From: Deltaproteobacteria bacterium | GTDB taxonomy: Bacteria; UBA10199; DSSB01; JACPFA01 | DNA length: 39,559 bases | Reading direction: 5' to 3' | Assembly: GCA_016183235.1 (NCBI GenBank) | Contig: JACPFA010000003.1 | Span: 1 to 39,559, forward strand | Part shown: positions 1 through 7,807 of the stretch, one piece after another | How the letters are laid out: each line of letters begins with the position of its first letter | Position numbering within the stretch: position 1 is the first letter of the stretch | Made by a program: the position numbers and the translations under genes | Notes under the pieces: generated by a model | What the model saw: the letters and a program-made list of their open reading frames with translations, nothing else | Database searches by the model: none | Told to the model about the DNA's origin: nothing

Positions 1-1019
1 AGTTCTTCACCATTGGCAGTAACCCCTATTGATAGGATTTCTTCTCTTCCACAGGCAATGCCCTTTAATTGGATAGTCCCTTCTAGTTCGGCATTTTCTT
101 CAGGTTCTGTAAAAACAAAGGCTGGGCGATTTTCATTACCGCTGGGTTTATCAAATTGTTTATCCACGCCAGTGGATTGTATGGTCGTTACCCCATCACT
201 AATGGTTCCCTGTAGTAGTCTGGTTGTTAAATCTTTGTTCACACTCAATAGATCTAAACGATAAATGATTTGTTTCGTCACTTTGCCATTGGCGCTTCCC
301 GTTACCTCGCTCAGTTTCGTAACTCCGCAGATCGGGTCCGTGAGCTTCATGTCTTCCACATGCGCGTTGTCTTCGCCATCGAGGGTGATGATGAGATCGG
401 GCCCTTGCTGGGGATCGGTGCTGATCTTGAGGGTTGGTGGTTGGGGGACGCTTGTCTTATCGGTTGGGCTGACTTTGTCTTTCAATTCTTGGTAAGTACT
501 CCAGCCATCGTTGTCGGGGTCTAAATCGGGCAAAATGCCTTGGCTTATCGATGCGCTGATATTGGGGTCTTGTTTGTCGACTTCATAACGAATGTCTGAG
601 CTGGTGAAGCTTACGGTTTCGGGGTTACCATCGCCGATCTCTTTTTCTACTTCAGCGTAGGCAAAGGCGATTGGCTGGCCTGGGGTTAAATATTGAAACT
701 CGATGATGAATTTATACGTCTTGCCGCCGGGGAGTTTGAAGCTCTTTGCTTTGACGGTGCCGGTGATTTCATCGACCTGCATGGTAGTATCGTGGACTTT
801 GGTTTGGGTGGGCAATTCGTAAACGCGTAGTTGGGCGGCTAGCCAGGGGGTGGCTTGAGCGCTTAGGTCTTGGCTCCATCGGCTGGGGATGGGTATGGAT
901 AGGGTGTCATGGGGTGTTGAGGGGGTGGTGCAGGAAGTGAAGAAAAGAAGAAGAAAACAGAAGTAAAACGGAAGATTCTTCGCCCTGCTGGGCTCTGAAT
1001 GACATGATAGGCTTGACAT
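1..1019 (-). CDS. Lipoprotein with Ca-binding-like Asp motif (3' end outside window)
   Basis: The reverse frame is open without a stop from the ATG at 1019 to the window edge (339 codons), so the C-terminus is missing. A ribosome site GAGGGAG lies about 9 bases before the ATG. Residues 15-29 are hydrophobic and end in a lipobox (FFTSC, lipid Cys30), so export and lipidation are expected. A segment near residues 155-165 (DLDPDNDGWSTYQEL) resembles thrombospondin-type-3 or EF-hand-like calcium loops. The rest is Thr/Asp-rich and probably beta-structured. Residues about 5-16 are encoded by a family B repeat (971-1005), which supplies the n-region of the signal peptide. The next in-frame ATG lies beyond the lipobox, so the repeat must be translated if the protein is exported. 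No family was recognised. It is divergent from the peptidase gene at 1126. Confidence 0.8.
   Translation of the reverse strand, partial: MSSLSCHSEPSRAKNLPFYFCFLLLFFTSCTTPSTPHDTLSIPIPSRWSQDLSAQATPWLAAQLRVYELPTQTKVHDTTMQVDEITGTVKAKSFKLPGGKTYKFIIEFQYLTPGQPIAFAYAEVEKEIGDGNPETVSFTSSDIRYEVDKQDPNISASISQGILPDLDPDNDGWSTYQELKDKVSPTDKTSVPQPPTLKISTDPQQGPDLIITLDGEDNAHVEDMKLTDPICGVTKLSEVTGSANGKVTKQIIYRLDLLSVNKDLTTRLLQGTISDGVTTIQSTGVDKQFDKPSGNENRPAFVFTEPEENAELEGTIQLKGIACGREEILSIGVTANGEE
971..1005. repeat. Family B half-element inside a signal peptide
   Basis: GAAGATTCTTCGCCCTGCTG followed by GGCTCTGAATGACAT is almost the same sequence as 2093-2128. It lies inside the coding region of the lipoprotein that starts at 1019. 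Confidence 0.75.
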
Positions 1020-1125
1020 GGCACTTTGCTCCCTCGTTGCCTGCTATATATGGTTCCATAGCGGGACTCAAGGGGGTTTTGTGGCATTGTATTGATTCTG
1101 TGGGGCGGCTTTGCTAGGGGGGTAC

Positions 1126-2028
1126 ATGTTTAAAATACGCTTTATTTGCGTTATTTTTTTAGTTGTACTTATAAGTGGAGCGGCTCAAGGTTTTTCGATA
1201 AAGCAAAGCCGGTTTTTTTATGCTGGGGATGGAGTTTTGGTGCTTGATCGTAAGATTCGGTTTCGGGATGTGCAAGGGAATTATCTTGAACCAGGGTTAA
1301 AGGAAATTCACCGGGCTTTTGGGGCGCCTTGGGCCCTGCCTTATGAAAGGCTTTCGCTGCGTTTCATTGAAATGCTCGATTATTTGCAAGAGCAATTTAA
1401 TCATGGGGCCTTCTCGATACGCTCGGGGTATCGTAGCCCCAATGCAAATCAGAGCTTGCGAAAAAAAGGCAAACTGGCGGCCATGAGTAGCATGCATATT
1501 GAAGGGGCGGCGGCGGATTTATATTTGCAAGGTGCTTCTTCGCAAAAAATATTTGCCACCGTGCGAGATTGGCAATGTTGTGGGATTGGATATTACGGGT
1601 CACAGCATTTTCATCTTGATACGGGCCCGGCGCGCTGGTGGGATCAAAACACCTCGAAAACAGAATCCCAAGCGCCACAAGAAAATGAAAAAATTATCAT
1701 TCAAACCACCCAAGATATTTATTTTTTGGGTGAAAAAATTGATCTGCAATTTATGCGGGTCACTAATTATCCGATTGATGTTAATAAAACTGTAACGGTA
1801 GAGTCAAAAAATAAATCTCTTAAACTTGATTTGCGAAGTGATATGACAAACTTGAATGCTTGTATGACGTTGAAGAATCGATCGGAGGGAAGGCAATTAT
1901 CTATTCATTTGCCTGAAAAAAAATTGGAAGCTGGGCGATATCAAATCAAAATTACTTTTTGTAATAAGCGTGATTATGCAAAGATGCCGGGGGAGATTGT
2001 TTCGAACGTGTTTGAGGTTGGGAGATGA
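1126..2028 (+). CDS. Secreted M15/DUF882-type peptidase (YcbK-like)
   Basis: Probable zinc D,D- or L,D-carboxypeptidase-type enzyme acting on peptidoglycan peptides in the periplasm. A signal peptide covers residues 1-22. The metallopeptidase core spans about 55-172: SGYRSPNAN at 100-108, SMHIEGAAADL with His124 and Asp131, and HFHLD with His163. These are the ligand positions of the DUF882/M15 fold. Residues 185-300 form an additional beta-rich C-terminal domain that was not recognised. The start is the ATG at 1126, placed about 6 bases after an AGGGGGG ribosome site, rather than the ATG five codons upstream. The stop codon lies at the edge of a family A repeat. Other wall enzymes nearby (UppP, the DUF1343 muramidase) fit a wall-turnover role. 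The family call is good; the exact bond cleaved is unknown. Confidence 0.8.
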   Translation: MFKIRFICVIFLVVLISGAAQGFSIKQSRFFYAGDGVLVLDRKIRFRDVQGNYLEPGLKEIHRAFGAPWALPYERLSLRFIEMLDYLQEQFNHGAFSIRSGYRSPNANQSLRKKGKLAAMSSMHIEGAAADLYLQGASSQKIFATVRDWQCCGIGYYGSQHFHLDTGPARWWDQNTSKTESQAPQENEKIIIQTTQDIYFLGEKIDLQFMRVTNYPIDVNKTVTVESKNKSLKLDLRSDMTNLNACMTLKNRSEGRQLSIHLPEKKLEAGRYQIKITFCNKRDYAKMPGEIVSNVFEVGR

Positions 2029-2079
2029 TGGATCCCGGGTCCCCGGATCGGGGTCCAGGGCAGGCAAGCCCGGGATGAC
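2024..2079. repeat. Family A palindromic repeat (expanded copy)
   Basis: The edges GATGATGGATCCCGGG and AGCCCGGGATGAC flank a second inner palindrome around CCCCGGATCGGGG. It begins on the last codons of the peptidase gene and supplies its stop. Confidence 0.75.
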
Positions 2080-2092
2080 GAAAGACTGAAAT

Positions 2093-2128
2093 GGAAGATT
2101 CTTCACCCTGCTGGGTTCAGAATGACAT
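2093..2128. repeat. Family B half-element
   Basis: GGAAGATTCTTCACCCTGCT followed by GGGTTCAGAATGACAT matches the copy at 971-1005. It lies between convergent genes. Confidence 0.7.
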
Positions 2129-2131
2129 CTA

Positions 2132-2353
2132 TTATAAATTCAATAGTGGATCTTCGCTTTCGGTTGAGGGGCCGGCGTCTTCTGGTTTTACGCCCGGGGG
2201 TAACACGTTCACGTTGCCATCTGGTGCATTGTTATCAACTTTTTGTTGATCGTGATCGTCGGGTGGCGTAACCTGTTGCTCAGCTTCGGTGCAAGCTATG
2301 GTTCCACCTAAGAGGAACAAACTCAAACCTAAAAGAAATAATTTTTTCTTCAT
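2132..2353 (-). CDS. Small Asp-rich lipoprotein
   Basis: 73-residue protein with a KKK n-region, a Leu-rich hydrophobic stretch (residues 5-20) and a lipobox-like TIAC at 18-21. After processing about 53 hydrophilic, Asp/Pro-rich residues remain. The ATG is preceded by AGGGAGA at good spacing. It resembles the small uncharacterised lipoproteins common in diderm genomes, and no function can be assigned. It is convergent with the peptidase gene, with repeats on both sides. Confidence 0.65.
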   Translation of the reverse strand: MKKKLFLLGLSLFLLGGTIACTEAEQQVTPPDDHDQQKVDNNAPDGNVNVLPPGVKPEDAGPSTESEDPLLNL

Positions 2354-2387
2354 TGGAATCTCCCTATCGGCTTTTAGTCCATACCCA

Positions 2388-2420
2388 TCATCATGGATCC
2401 CGGGTCAAGCCCGGGATGAC
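2388..2420. repeat. Family A palindromic repeat
   Basis: Canonical copy: ATCATCATGGATCCCGGG, loop, then CAAGCCCGGGATGAC. A near-identical copy lies at 3868-3900. Confidence 0.8.
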
Positions 2421-2547
2421 GGGATGACAGGGGAACGACGACAACTGTAATTATGACAACTAATAAGCATAGATTGAAGGGTAAACTTGGCTTTGTGTGA
2501 CTTTTTATGCTTTACAAATATAACATTTTGAATTTATTAAAGATTTC

Positions 2548-3345
2548 ATGACTCCTTTTCATGCCATTTTACTGGGAATTATCCAGGGTTTGAGTGAATT
2601 TTTACCTATTTCGAGTTCGGGGCACTTAATTTTATTGCCCTGGGTATTGCACTTTGAAGATCCGGGGCTCACCTTTGATGTCGCTCTGCACTTTGGAACC
2701 TTGCTGGCTTTGCTGCTCTATTTTTATAAAGATTGGTGGAGATTAGGCCAGGCCTGGGTGCGTTCTCTTAAAAAAAATCCTAAAAATTATGGCTACGAAG
2801 AAAAGATGATTTGGTATCTTATTCTTTCTACTATTCCAGGGGTCATTGGGGGATTATGTTTAGAAGATTATGCTGAAACGATTTTCCGCAGCCCCATCCT
2901 CATTGCTACCCAATTAGCTCTAGCCGGCATTTTGCTCGCGGTAATCGATCGCTACTTGCCGCAATCGAGAACAATGAAAGATATGAAATTGAAAGATGGC
3001 CTCTTGATCGGTACTGCACAAGTGCTAGCCTTAATCCCAGGGACAAGCCGATCGGGCATTACCATCACTATGGCACGGGGGTTAAAAATTGATCGGGTTT
3101 CGGCAGCTCGGTTTTCTTTTTTACTCTCTACCCCCATCACCGCTGGCGCGGTGGTATTGAAGCTCAAAGACTTTCACCCCGATTTTAATGCCACGCTTGC
3201 CATTATCATGAGTGCGTTATCAGGCATGTTGGCAATTAAGTATCTACTTTATTTTATACAGAAATATTCTTATCGGATCTTTGCGTATTATCGGGTGGTG
3301 ATTGCGGTGCTTATCTTGATTGGTGTGTTTGTATTTGGAAAATGA
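2548..3345 (+). CDS. uppP: Undecaprenyl-diphosphatase UppP (BacA family)
   Basis: Integral membrane phosphatase that recycles undecaprenyl diphosphate to the monophosphate carrier for peptidoglycan and other envelope polymers. It has 265 residues, the usual size. Family motifs are visible: QGLSEFLPISSSGH at 13-26, containing the first catalytic segment, and PGTSRSG at 164-170, containing the conserved arginine. About eight hydrophobic segments are present. Low-level bacitracin resistance is the classic phenotype of the family. The ATG at 2548 follows an AT-rich stretch with only a weak ribosome site (AAAGA). It is a stand-alone gene with opposite-strand genes on both sides. Confidence 0.95.
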   Translation: MTPFHAILLGIIQGLSEFLPISSSGHLILLPWVLHFEDPGLTFDVALHFGTLLALLLYFYKDWWRLGQAWVRSLKKNPKNYGYEEKMIWYLILSTIPGVIGGLCLEDYAETIFRSPILIATQLALAGILLAVIDRYLPQSRTMKDMKLKDGLLIGTAQVLALIPGTSRSGITITMARGLKIDRVSAARFSFLLSTPITAGAVVLKLKDFHPDFNATLAIIMSALSGMLAIKYLLYFIQKYSYRIFAYYRVVIAVLILIGVFVFGK

Positions 3346-3360
3346 CGAGGATACACGACA

Positions 3361-3762
3361 TTAAGGCCGAATTTTTTCTACGTCGTCCCAGGTAATTTTA
3401 GGATTACGAGGTTTACCGGCAGGGGTGTAGGGGCTGAATGGTGGGATGCCCTGGTAATAGTAATTTTGCATGCTTTTATAATCTTCGATTTGTTGGTTGC
3501 GTTGCATGAGTTGTTGTTCAAAGGCTTGGTGGCGTTGATAAGTGCCAACCGCATAATCAACCGTATTAAAGAAGGTATTGACGGCCACATAGGCTTTATC
3601 GGTTTTAGACATTTGGCTCCAAATTGAGGGGCCGTAGGCACCATAATAAGCGAGCGGATAGGGGTTGAAGCCTCCGTAATAACCGTAGGTTTGGGCATGG
3701 GAAGTAAAACTAAATCCCACGAAGAGACTCAGGAAAATCATTGTATTTTTAATAAGTTTCAT
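3361..3762 (-). CDS. Tyr/Gly/Pro-rich secreted protein, unknown function
   Basis: 133-residue protein with a clear signal peptide (residues 1-23, ending SHA-QT). The mature N-terminus is unusually rich in Tyr, Gly and Pro (YGYYGGFNPYPLAYYGAYG). It is followed by a Gln-rich, probably helical segment (about 75-100, QAFEQQLMQRNQQIEDYKSM) and a Pro-rich tail. The ATG at 3762 has the ribosome site AGAGGGA. No family was recognised. It is probably a periplasmic or surface protein. Convergent with uppP. Confidence 0.65.
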   Translation of the reverse strand: MKLIKNTMIFLSLFVGFSFTSHAQTYGYYGGFNPYPLAYYGAYGPSIWSQMSKTDKAYVAVNTFFNTVDYAVGTYQRHQAFEQQLMQRNQQIEDYKSMQNYYYQGIPPFSPYTPAGKPRNPKITWDDVEKIRP

Positions 3763-3867
3763 AAGATCCCTCTATAAATTTGCCTTGACCATCTAACCTG
3801 TTATCGTCATTAAGAACAAGAAGTTTCGGGTAGTTAAGAAATTTTAAAGATAGGGAAGATTGCTTTA

Positions 3868-3900
3868 TCATCATGGATCCCGGGTCAAGCCCGGGATGAC
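3868..3900. repeat. Family A palindromic repeat
   Basis: TCATCATGGATCCCGGGTCA followed by AGCCCGGGATGAC, 18 bases before the next start codon. It is preceded by GGGAAGATTGC, a short lead-in also seen before the copies at 6130, 9849 and 26411. Confidence 0.8.
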
Positions 3901-3918
3901 ATGGATTGCACCACAAAC

Positions 3919-4944
3919 ATGAAAAAGAAGACACTAGGTTTATTCTTTATTGGATTGATCATTGCCATAGGCATTGGTTATTTCGTTTTTTATAAAAAAC
4001 CAGCCAACCCCTTAGTTGAAATGACGAAACATGAAATTTTAACCCTGGCTAAGGCCTTTCAGAATTATCACCGGGGGGATTTAATTTATCGTTTTGGGAA
4101 AGACTATGCCTCGCTACAAGAGGCCAGGGATCGTTTACACGAGGTTAAAAATATATTGCAAGGGATGTTGGCGCGTCTCGATGACCCTCAATTGCCCGAT
4201 CAACTTTTGTTTGACCAACTTTTTGATTGTGCCAATTCTTTGCTCATCGCCACGCAAACCTATCTGCGGGATGCCGAAAATATACCTACGCTTACCAACC
4301 GGCGGCTTAATCATGAAGTGCTACAACTTTACAACCAAGCTGAGACCGATTTAGAAAATGTGTTAACTAATTTAAGTGAATTTAAAAAAACGACCCGAGA
4401 TTTTGACGATGATACTTTCATCTTTTTATTCAAAGAACTCATGCTAAGTACTTACAAACTAGATTCTTACGAGGCTCGTCACGACATTTATCTACACTTG
4501 GCTAAACAACTAAATCATGAAATTTCTCCCTCCCCTGCTACGATCATCGGCAAAAATATTGATGCGCAAATGAATCTTTCTTTTGTCATGCGAAAAGCAA
4601 AAGACCCTTTATTTGATAAAATTTTTACCGACCTGGTGCAAAAATTTCCGCTCTATGCTTTGGTGCCCTATAGCCCTGATGAAGAAAAAAAAGTTGTCGA
4701 TGAATTACAAAAATTAAATCAAACATGGGTACACGGTAAGAAATTGTCTTTTTTAGCCTTACAGCCAGTGGATTCTTCTGAAGAACCGCACGCCATTGTA
4801 ATGGCCGAAGATGGCAGCACCCTCCAAGAACACTTGTTGCGTACCGGGCTTGCAAAATTAGATGTTCAATATCAAAGTTTACCAGCAAAATGGTTAGAGC
4901 TTAACGATCGTTCTCAAAATCTTAAACTAGGAATTTTTCAATGA
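3919..4944 (+). CDS. Membrane-anchored protein with SNase-like C-terminal domain
   Basis: 341 residues from the ATG at 3919 (MKKKTLG...). I prefer this to the ATG at 3901, which would add six residues from the edge of the repeat. An N-terminal anchor (residues 6-24) is followed by a long helical region. The last 90 residues, with EDGSTLQEHLLRTGLAKLD and a terminal LKLGIF, resemble the end of the staphylococcal-nuclease (TNase) fold, where a short domain closes with 'xxGLW/IF'. The Arg/Glu/Arg catalytic set was not identified, so a non-catalytic version is likely. Its stop overlaps the start of the DUF1343 gene (ATGA), implying translational coupling. The SNase-like call is a motif-level inference. 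Confidence 0.65.
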   Translation: MKKKTLGLFFIGLIIAIGIGYFVFYKKPANPLVEMTKHEILTLAKAFQNYHRGDLIYRFGKDYASLQEARDRLHEVKNILQGMLARLDDPQLPDQLLFDQLFDCANSLLIATQTYLRDAENIPTLTNRRLNHEVLQLYNQAETDLENVLTNLSEFKKTTRDFDDDTFIFLFKELMLSTYKLDSYEARHDIYLHLAKQLNHEISPSPATIIGKNIDAQMNLSFVMRKAKDPLFDKIFTDLVQKFPLYALVPYSPDEEKKVVDELQKLNQTWVHGKKLSFLALQPVDSSEEPHAIVMAEDGSTLQEHLLRTGLAKLDVQYQSLPAKWLELNDRSQNLKLGIFQ

Positions 4945-6113
4945 TCCTCACCGGCCTTGATCGTTTGTTGAAACAATTTCCAAAATTACTCCCTGGCAAA
5001 CGAGTGGGATTGCTTTGTCACCCAGCCTCGATCAATAAAAAACTCTTTTCCGCCATCGAAGTTTTGAAAGCCGCACATATTAATGTGGTGCGATTATTTG
5101 GCCCTGAACATGGCCTGCATGGTGAAGCCCAAGACATGGAAGGGGTGGAAAGTTGTGAAGTCAAAAGTTTGTATGGCAAAGATTTAGCTTCGTTGCGGCC
5201 CAAAAAAGAATGGTTAGAAGATTTAGATGTTTTAGTGGTTGACCTGCAAGATGTTGGCTCACGGTATTACACCTTTATTTACACCATGGCCTTTTGCATG
5301 GAAGTGGCGAGCCTTACCCAAACGCAGGTGTGTGTGTTGGATCGGCCTAATCCCATCAACGGGCATCATCTAGAAGGTAATTTAATTAAACCTGGTTATC
5401 ATTCTTTTGTCGGGGCCTATAACCTGCCAAACCGGCATGGAATGACGATTGGAGAGCTGGCACAATTTTTTAATACTGAGATTGCTTCGGCGGGCTTGCC
5501 TCGCAATGACAAGAAATGTGAATTAACCGTAATACCCATGAAGGGTTGGCATCGGCGCCGTTATTTTGATGAATTAGATTATCCCTGGGTGGCGCCCAGC
5601 CCTAACATGCCCACAGTAGACACCGCCGTGGTGTATCCAGGCATGTGTTTATTAGAAGGCACCGAAATTTCAGAAGGCCGAGGCACCACGCTGCCCTTTC
5701 AAATTTTTGGTGCACCTTTTATCGACCCACAAAAGTTAGTGAATCGGCTTAACGAATTTCGATTACCTAGTGTAAAATTTCGACCGGCTTTTTTTAAACC
5801 TCAATTTCAAAAACATGCAGGTGTCGTTTGTGGTGGCGCACAAATCCATGTGACACGGCGCCGTTCATTTTTGCCTTTGCTAACCGGGATGGCGGTTATT
5901 AAAGCCATTCATGATTTGTGGCCCAAAAATTTTGCCTGGCGCGTAGGAGCCTATGAATTTGTCGAAGATAAACCAGCGATTGATTTGTTAATGGGGGGGC
6001 TTGAGTTTCGTGAACAAATTGAACGAGGGGCTACGTTGAAGGAGATGTGTGCGGGGTTTGGAGAAGAAATTGAAAAGTTTAAAGCTGTTCGGAAGAAATA
6101 TTTACTTTATTAA
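4941..6113 (+). CDS. Exo-beta-N-acetylmuramidase NamZ-like (DUF1343, GH171)
   Basis: 390-residue DUF1343 protein. Characterised members (NamZ of Bacillus and Tannerella) release terminal N-acetylmuramic acid from peptidoglycan fragments. Diagnostic segments are FGPEHGLHG (53-61), DLQDVGSRYYTFIYT (101-115), LDRPNPI (about 133-139) and EGTEISEGRGTT (about 237-248). No signal peptide is visible, which would suggest a cytoplasmic recycling role or an unusual export route. The ATG overlaps the upstream stop by four bases. MurNAc-recycling partners such as MurQ or NamK are not in the window. Family confident; substrate inferred from the family. Confidence 0.9.
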   Translation: MILTGLDRLLKQFPKLLPGKRVGLLCHPASINKKLFSAIEVLKAAHINVVRLFGPEHGLHGEAQDMEGVESCEVKSLYGKDLASLRPKKEWLEDLDVLVVDLQDVGSRYYTFIYTMAFCMEVASLTQTQVCVLDRPNPINGHHLEGNLIKPGYHSFVGAYNLPNRHGMTIGELAQFFNTEIASAGLPRNDKKCELTVIPMKGWHRRRYFDELDYPWVAPSPNMPTVDTAVVYPGMCLLEGTEISEGRGTTLPFQIFGAPFIDPQKLVNRLNEFRLPSVKFRPAFFKPQFQKHAGVVCGGAQIHVTRRRSFLPLLTGMAVIKAIHDLWPKNFAWRVGAYEFVEDKPAIDLLMGGLEFREQIERGATLKEMCAGFGEEIEKFKAVRKKYLLY

Positions 6114-6129
6114 AGTGGAAGATTGCTTC

Positions 6130-6162
6130 ATCATCATGGGTCCCCGCCTTCGCGGGGATGAC
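6130..6162. repeat. Family A repeat forming a protein C-terminus
   Basis: CATCATGGGTCCCCGCCTTC followed by GCGGGGATGAC. Read on the minus strand it encodes the last residues (CHPREGGDP) and the stop of the DUF971 gene. Confidence 0.8.
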
Positions 6163-6481
6163 AGTGATCGCAGATGCAAAGCTTGCGCAGATAGTCGAAA
6201 CTAAAAATCCCATCTTTATGCCCATCGGAAAATTCAAACTGCAAGGCGTAATGGCCTACGCGTTGATAAGATTTGAAATGGATTGGTTCTGTTAAATGTT
6301 CGTCTATTTCGATGGTACCATCATGAGATGCTCCACGCAGTTGCTTACATTGAGCGCATGGGCACTTGCGGCGCAGGTAACTCACCGTTAATTCACTTTG
6401 ATGCCCATCGGCCCATTCGATTTTTAATGAATAATTTTCTCGTGTGATCTTTTTAGGGTTCACAATGTCACTACTCACCAT
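6134..6481 (-). CDS. DUF971 (GBBH-like N-terminal domain) protein
   Basis: 115-residue protein of the DUF971 family, the small domain found alone in many bacteria and at the N-terminus of gamma-butyrobetaine hydroxylases. Some members occur near iron-sulfur or Mrp-like proteins. It shows two tandem half-motifs, each ending in a Cys pair: YLRRKCPCAQC and YLRKLCICDHC, which could bind metal. The final nine residues (CHPREGGDP) and the stop come from a family A repeat, so the ancestral C-terminus may have been different. The start at 6481 overlaps the end of the upstream protease gene by 11 bases. It probably forms one transcript with that gene. Confidence 0.85.
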   Translation of the reverse strand: MVSSDIVNPKKITRENYSLKIEWADGHQSELTVSYLRRKCPCAQCKQLRGASHDGTIEIDEHLTEPIHFKSYQRVGHYALQFEFSDGHKDGIFSFDYLRKLCICDHCHPREGGDP

Positions 6482-7691
6482 TATCGTCGTGATTCTTCTT
6501 GCCTTTGGGGGCTTTGCTCACCCATTCTCTGGGAATTTTGTGAGTTGTAAGATAGGCAATGGCGGCAAGGCGTTGCTGGTCTAACTTAGTTTGGGGTTGG
6601 GTTTCTACGGCTTGTTCAAATTCTTTAGGATTGGTGACATAAAAATTAGGCTTGATGCCTATGCCATGAATCGATTTGCCGCTGGGGGTATAATATTTAG
6701 CGATGGTGAGTTTCAAACCACGTTGACCTTCCAACTCAATGACCGTTTGCACACTCCCCTTACCAAAAGAAGTTTCGCCAATGATGGTCGCTCGTTTGTG
6801 GTCTTGCAAGGCCCCAGCCAAAATTTCAGAGGCCGAGGCTGAACCTTTGTTGATCAAAATCACGATGGGATAATGGGGCTCAGTATCTTCGGCCACCGCA
6901 GCATGCACTTCTTCGGGTTGTCGCCTACCCTTGGTTGAAACAATAACGCCTGAGGTTAAAAATAAATCGGACACTTGTACGGCCTGTTCTAAAAGACCGC
7001 CTGGGTTGTTGCGCAAATCTAAAATCAATCCTTTAAAATCACTATCTCGCGTTTTGAGTTCATTTAAGGCCCGCTTGAGTTCAGAAGTTGTATCGGTTTG
7101 AAAGGCCACCAAACGAATCAATCCAATCCCATTTTCCAATTTTTCAAACTTGACGCTTTTAATGCGAATAATTTCGCGGGTAATGTGGATTTCTTTGAAG
7201 TCGGGGGCGCCTTCGCGATAAATGGTTAAAGTAATCTTGGAACCCTGCGGCCCTCGCAACAAACGCACGGCCTCTTGAATGGGCATATTTTTGGTGCTCT
7301 TGCCGTTAATGCGAATAATTTTGTCACCTGCTTTAATCCCCGAACGGAAGGCTGGAGTATCTTCAATGGGGGAAACGACTGTTAAAATATTATTTTTGCT
7401 ACCCAGCTCAATGCCAATACCACCAAACTTTCCTGTGGTATCGACTTGTAGTTCTTTAAAGTATTCCGGAGATAAATAAATTGAATGTGGATCGAGGGAG
7501 TTGAGCATGCCTTGAATGGCACCCTCGATGAGCTTTTGCTCATCGACGGGTTCAACATAATCGCTCTCGACTAAATATAAAATTTTGGCGAAGAGAGAGA
7601 GTGGCTCGTAGAGTTTAGAGGGAATAGCGTGGGCTAAAGGGGGAACGCTAATAGAACAAATTAATAACAATTGAAGAATGATTTTTTTCAT
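6471..7691 (-). CDS. C-terminal processing protease CtpA-type (S41)
   Basis: 406-residue periplasmic serine protease of the CtpA/Prc family, which trims or degrades envelope proteins and wall hydrolases. It has a signal peptide (1-22), an N-terminal helical segment, a PDZ domain (about 83-160) and an S41 core with GLILDLRNNPGG (221-232). The catalytic Ser286 sits in GSASASE and the general-base Lys311 in SFGKGS, so the enzyme looks intact. The ATG at 7691 is chosen because it begins MKKIILQ and a signal peptide. The frame stays open 40 codons further upstream, but that stretch is repeat sequence (7703-7803). It follows the transketolase genes and overlaps the DUF971 gene. Confidence 0.93.
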   Translation of the reverse strand: MKKIILQLLLICSISVPPLAHAIPSKLYEPLSLFAKILYLVESDYVEPVDEQKLIEGAIQGMLNSLDPHSIYLSPEYFKELQVDTTGKFGGIGIELGSKNNILTVVSPIEDTPAFRSGIKAGDKIIRINGKSTKNMPIQEAVRLLRGPQGSKITLTIYREGAPDFKEIHITREIIRIKSVKFEKLENGIGLIRLVAFQTDTTSELKRALNELKTRDSDFKGLILDLRNNPGGLLEQAVQVSDLFLTSGVIVSTKGRRQPEEVHAAVAEDTEPHYPIVILINKGSASASEILAGALQDHKRATIIGETSFGKGSVQTVIELEGQRGLKLTIAKYYTPSGKSIHGIGIKPNFYVTNPKEFEQAVETQPQTKLDQQRLAAIAYLTTHKIPREWVSKAPKGKKNHDDNGE

Positions 7692-7702
7692 GAACTCTCT
7701 CT

Positions 7703-7803
7703 TGTCATTGCGAGGAGACCCTTCGTAAAACCTCAGGGCAGGCTCCGCAATCTTTCCGTGTATAACCGGTGAGATTGCCACGCCCGTTGGGCTCGCAATG
7801 ACA
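7703..7803. repeat. Family B full element (diverged centre)
   Basis: Begins TGTCATTGCGAGG and ends CTCGCAATGACA. Internal half-sites GCAATCTTTCC and GAGATTGCCACGCCCG are arranged as inverted halves. It separates the transketolase C gene from the protease gene. Confidence 0.75.
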
Positions 7804-7807
7804 AATG

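Noticed and set aside
13-524. Plus-strand genes at the left edge
   Set aside because: They are out-of-frame shadows of the continuous minus-strand lipoprotein frame, which has a signal peptide and ribosome site.
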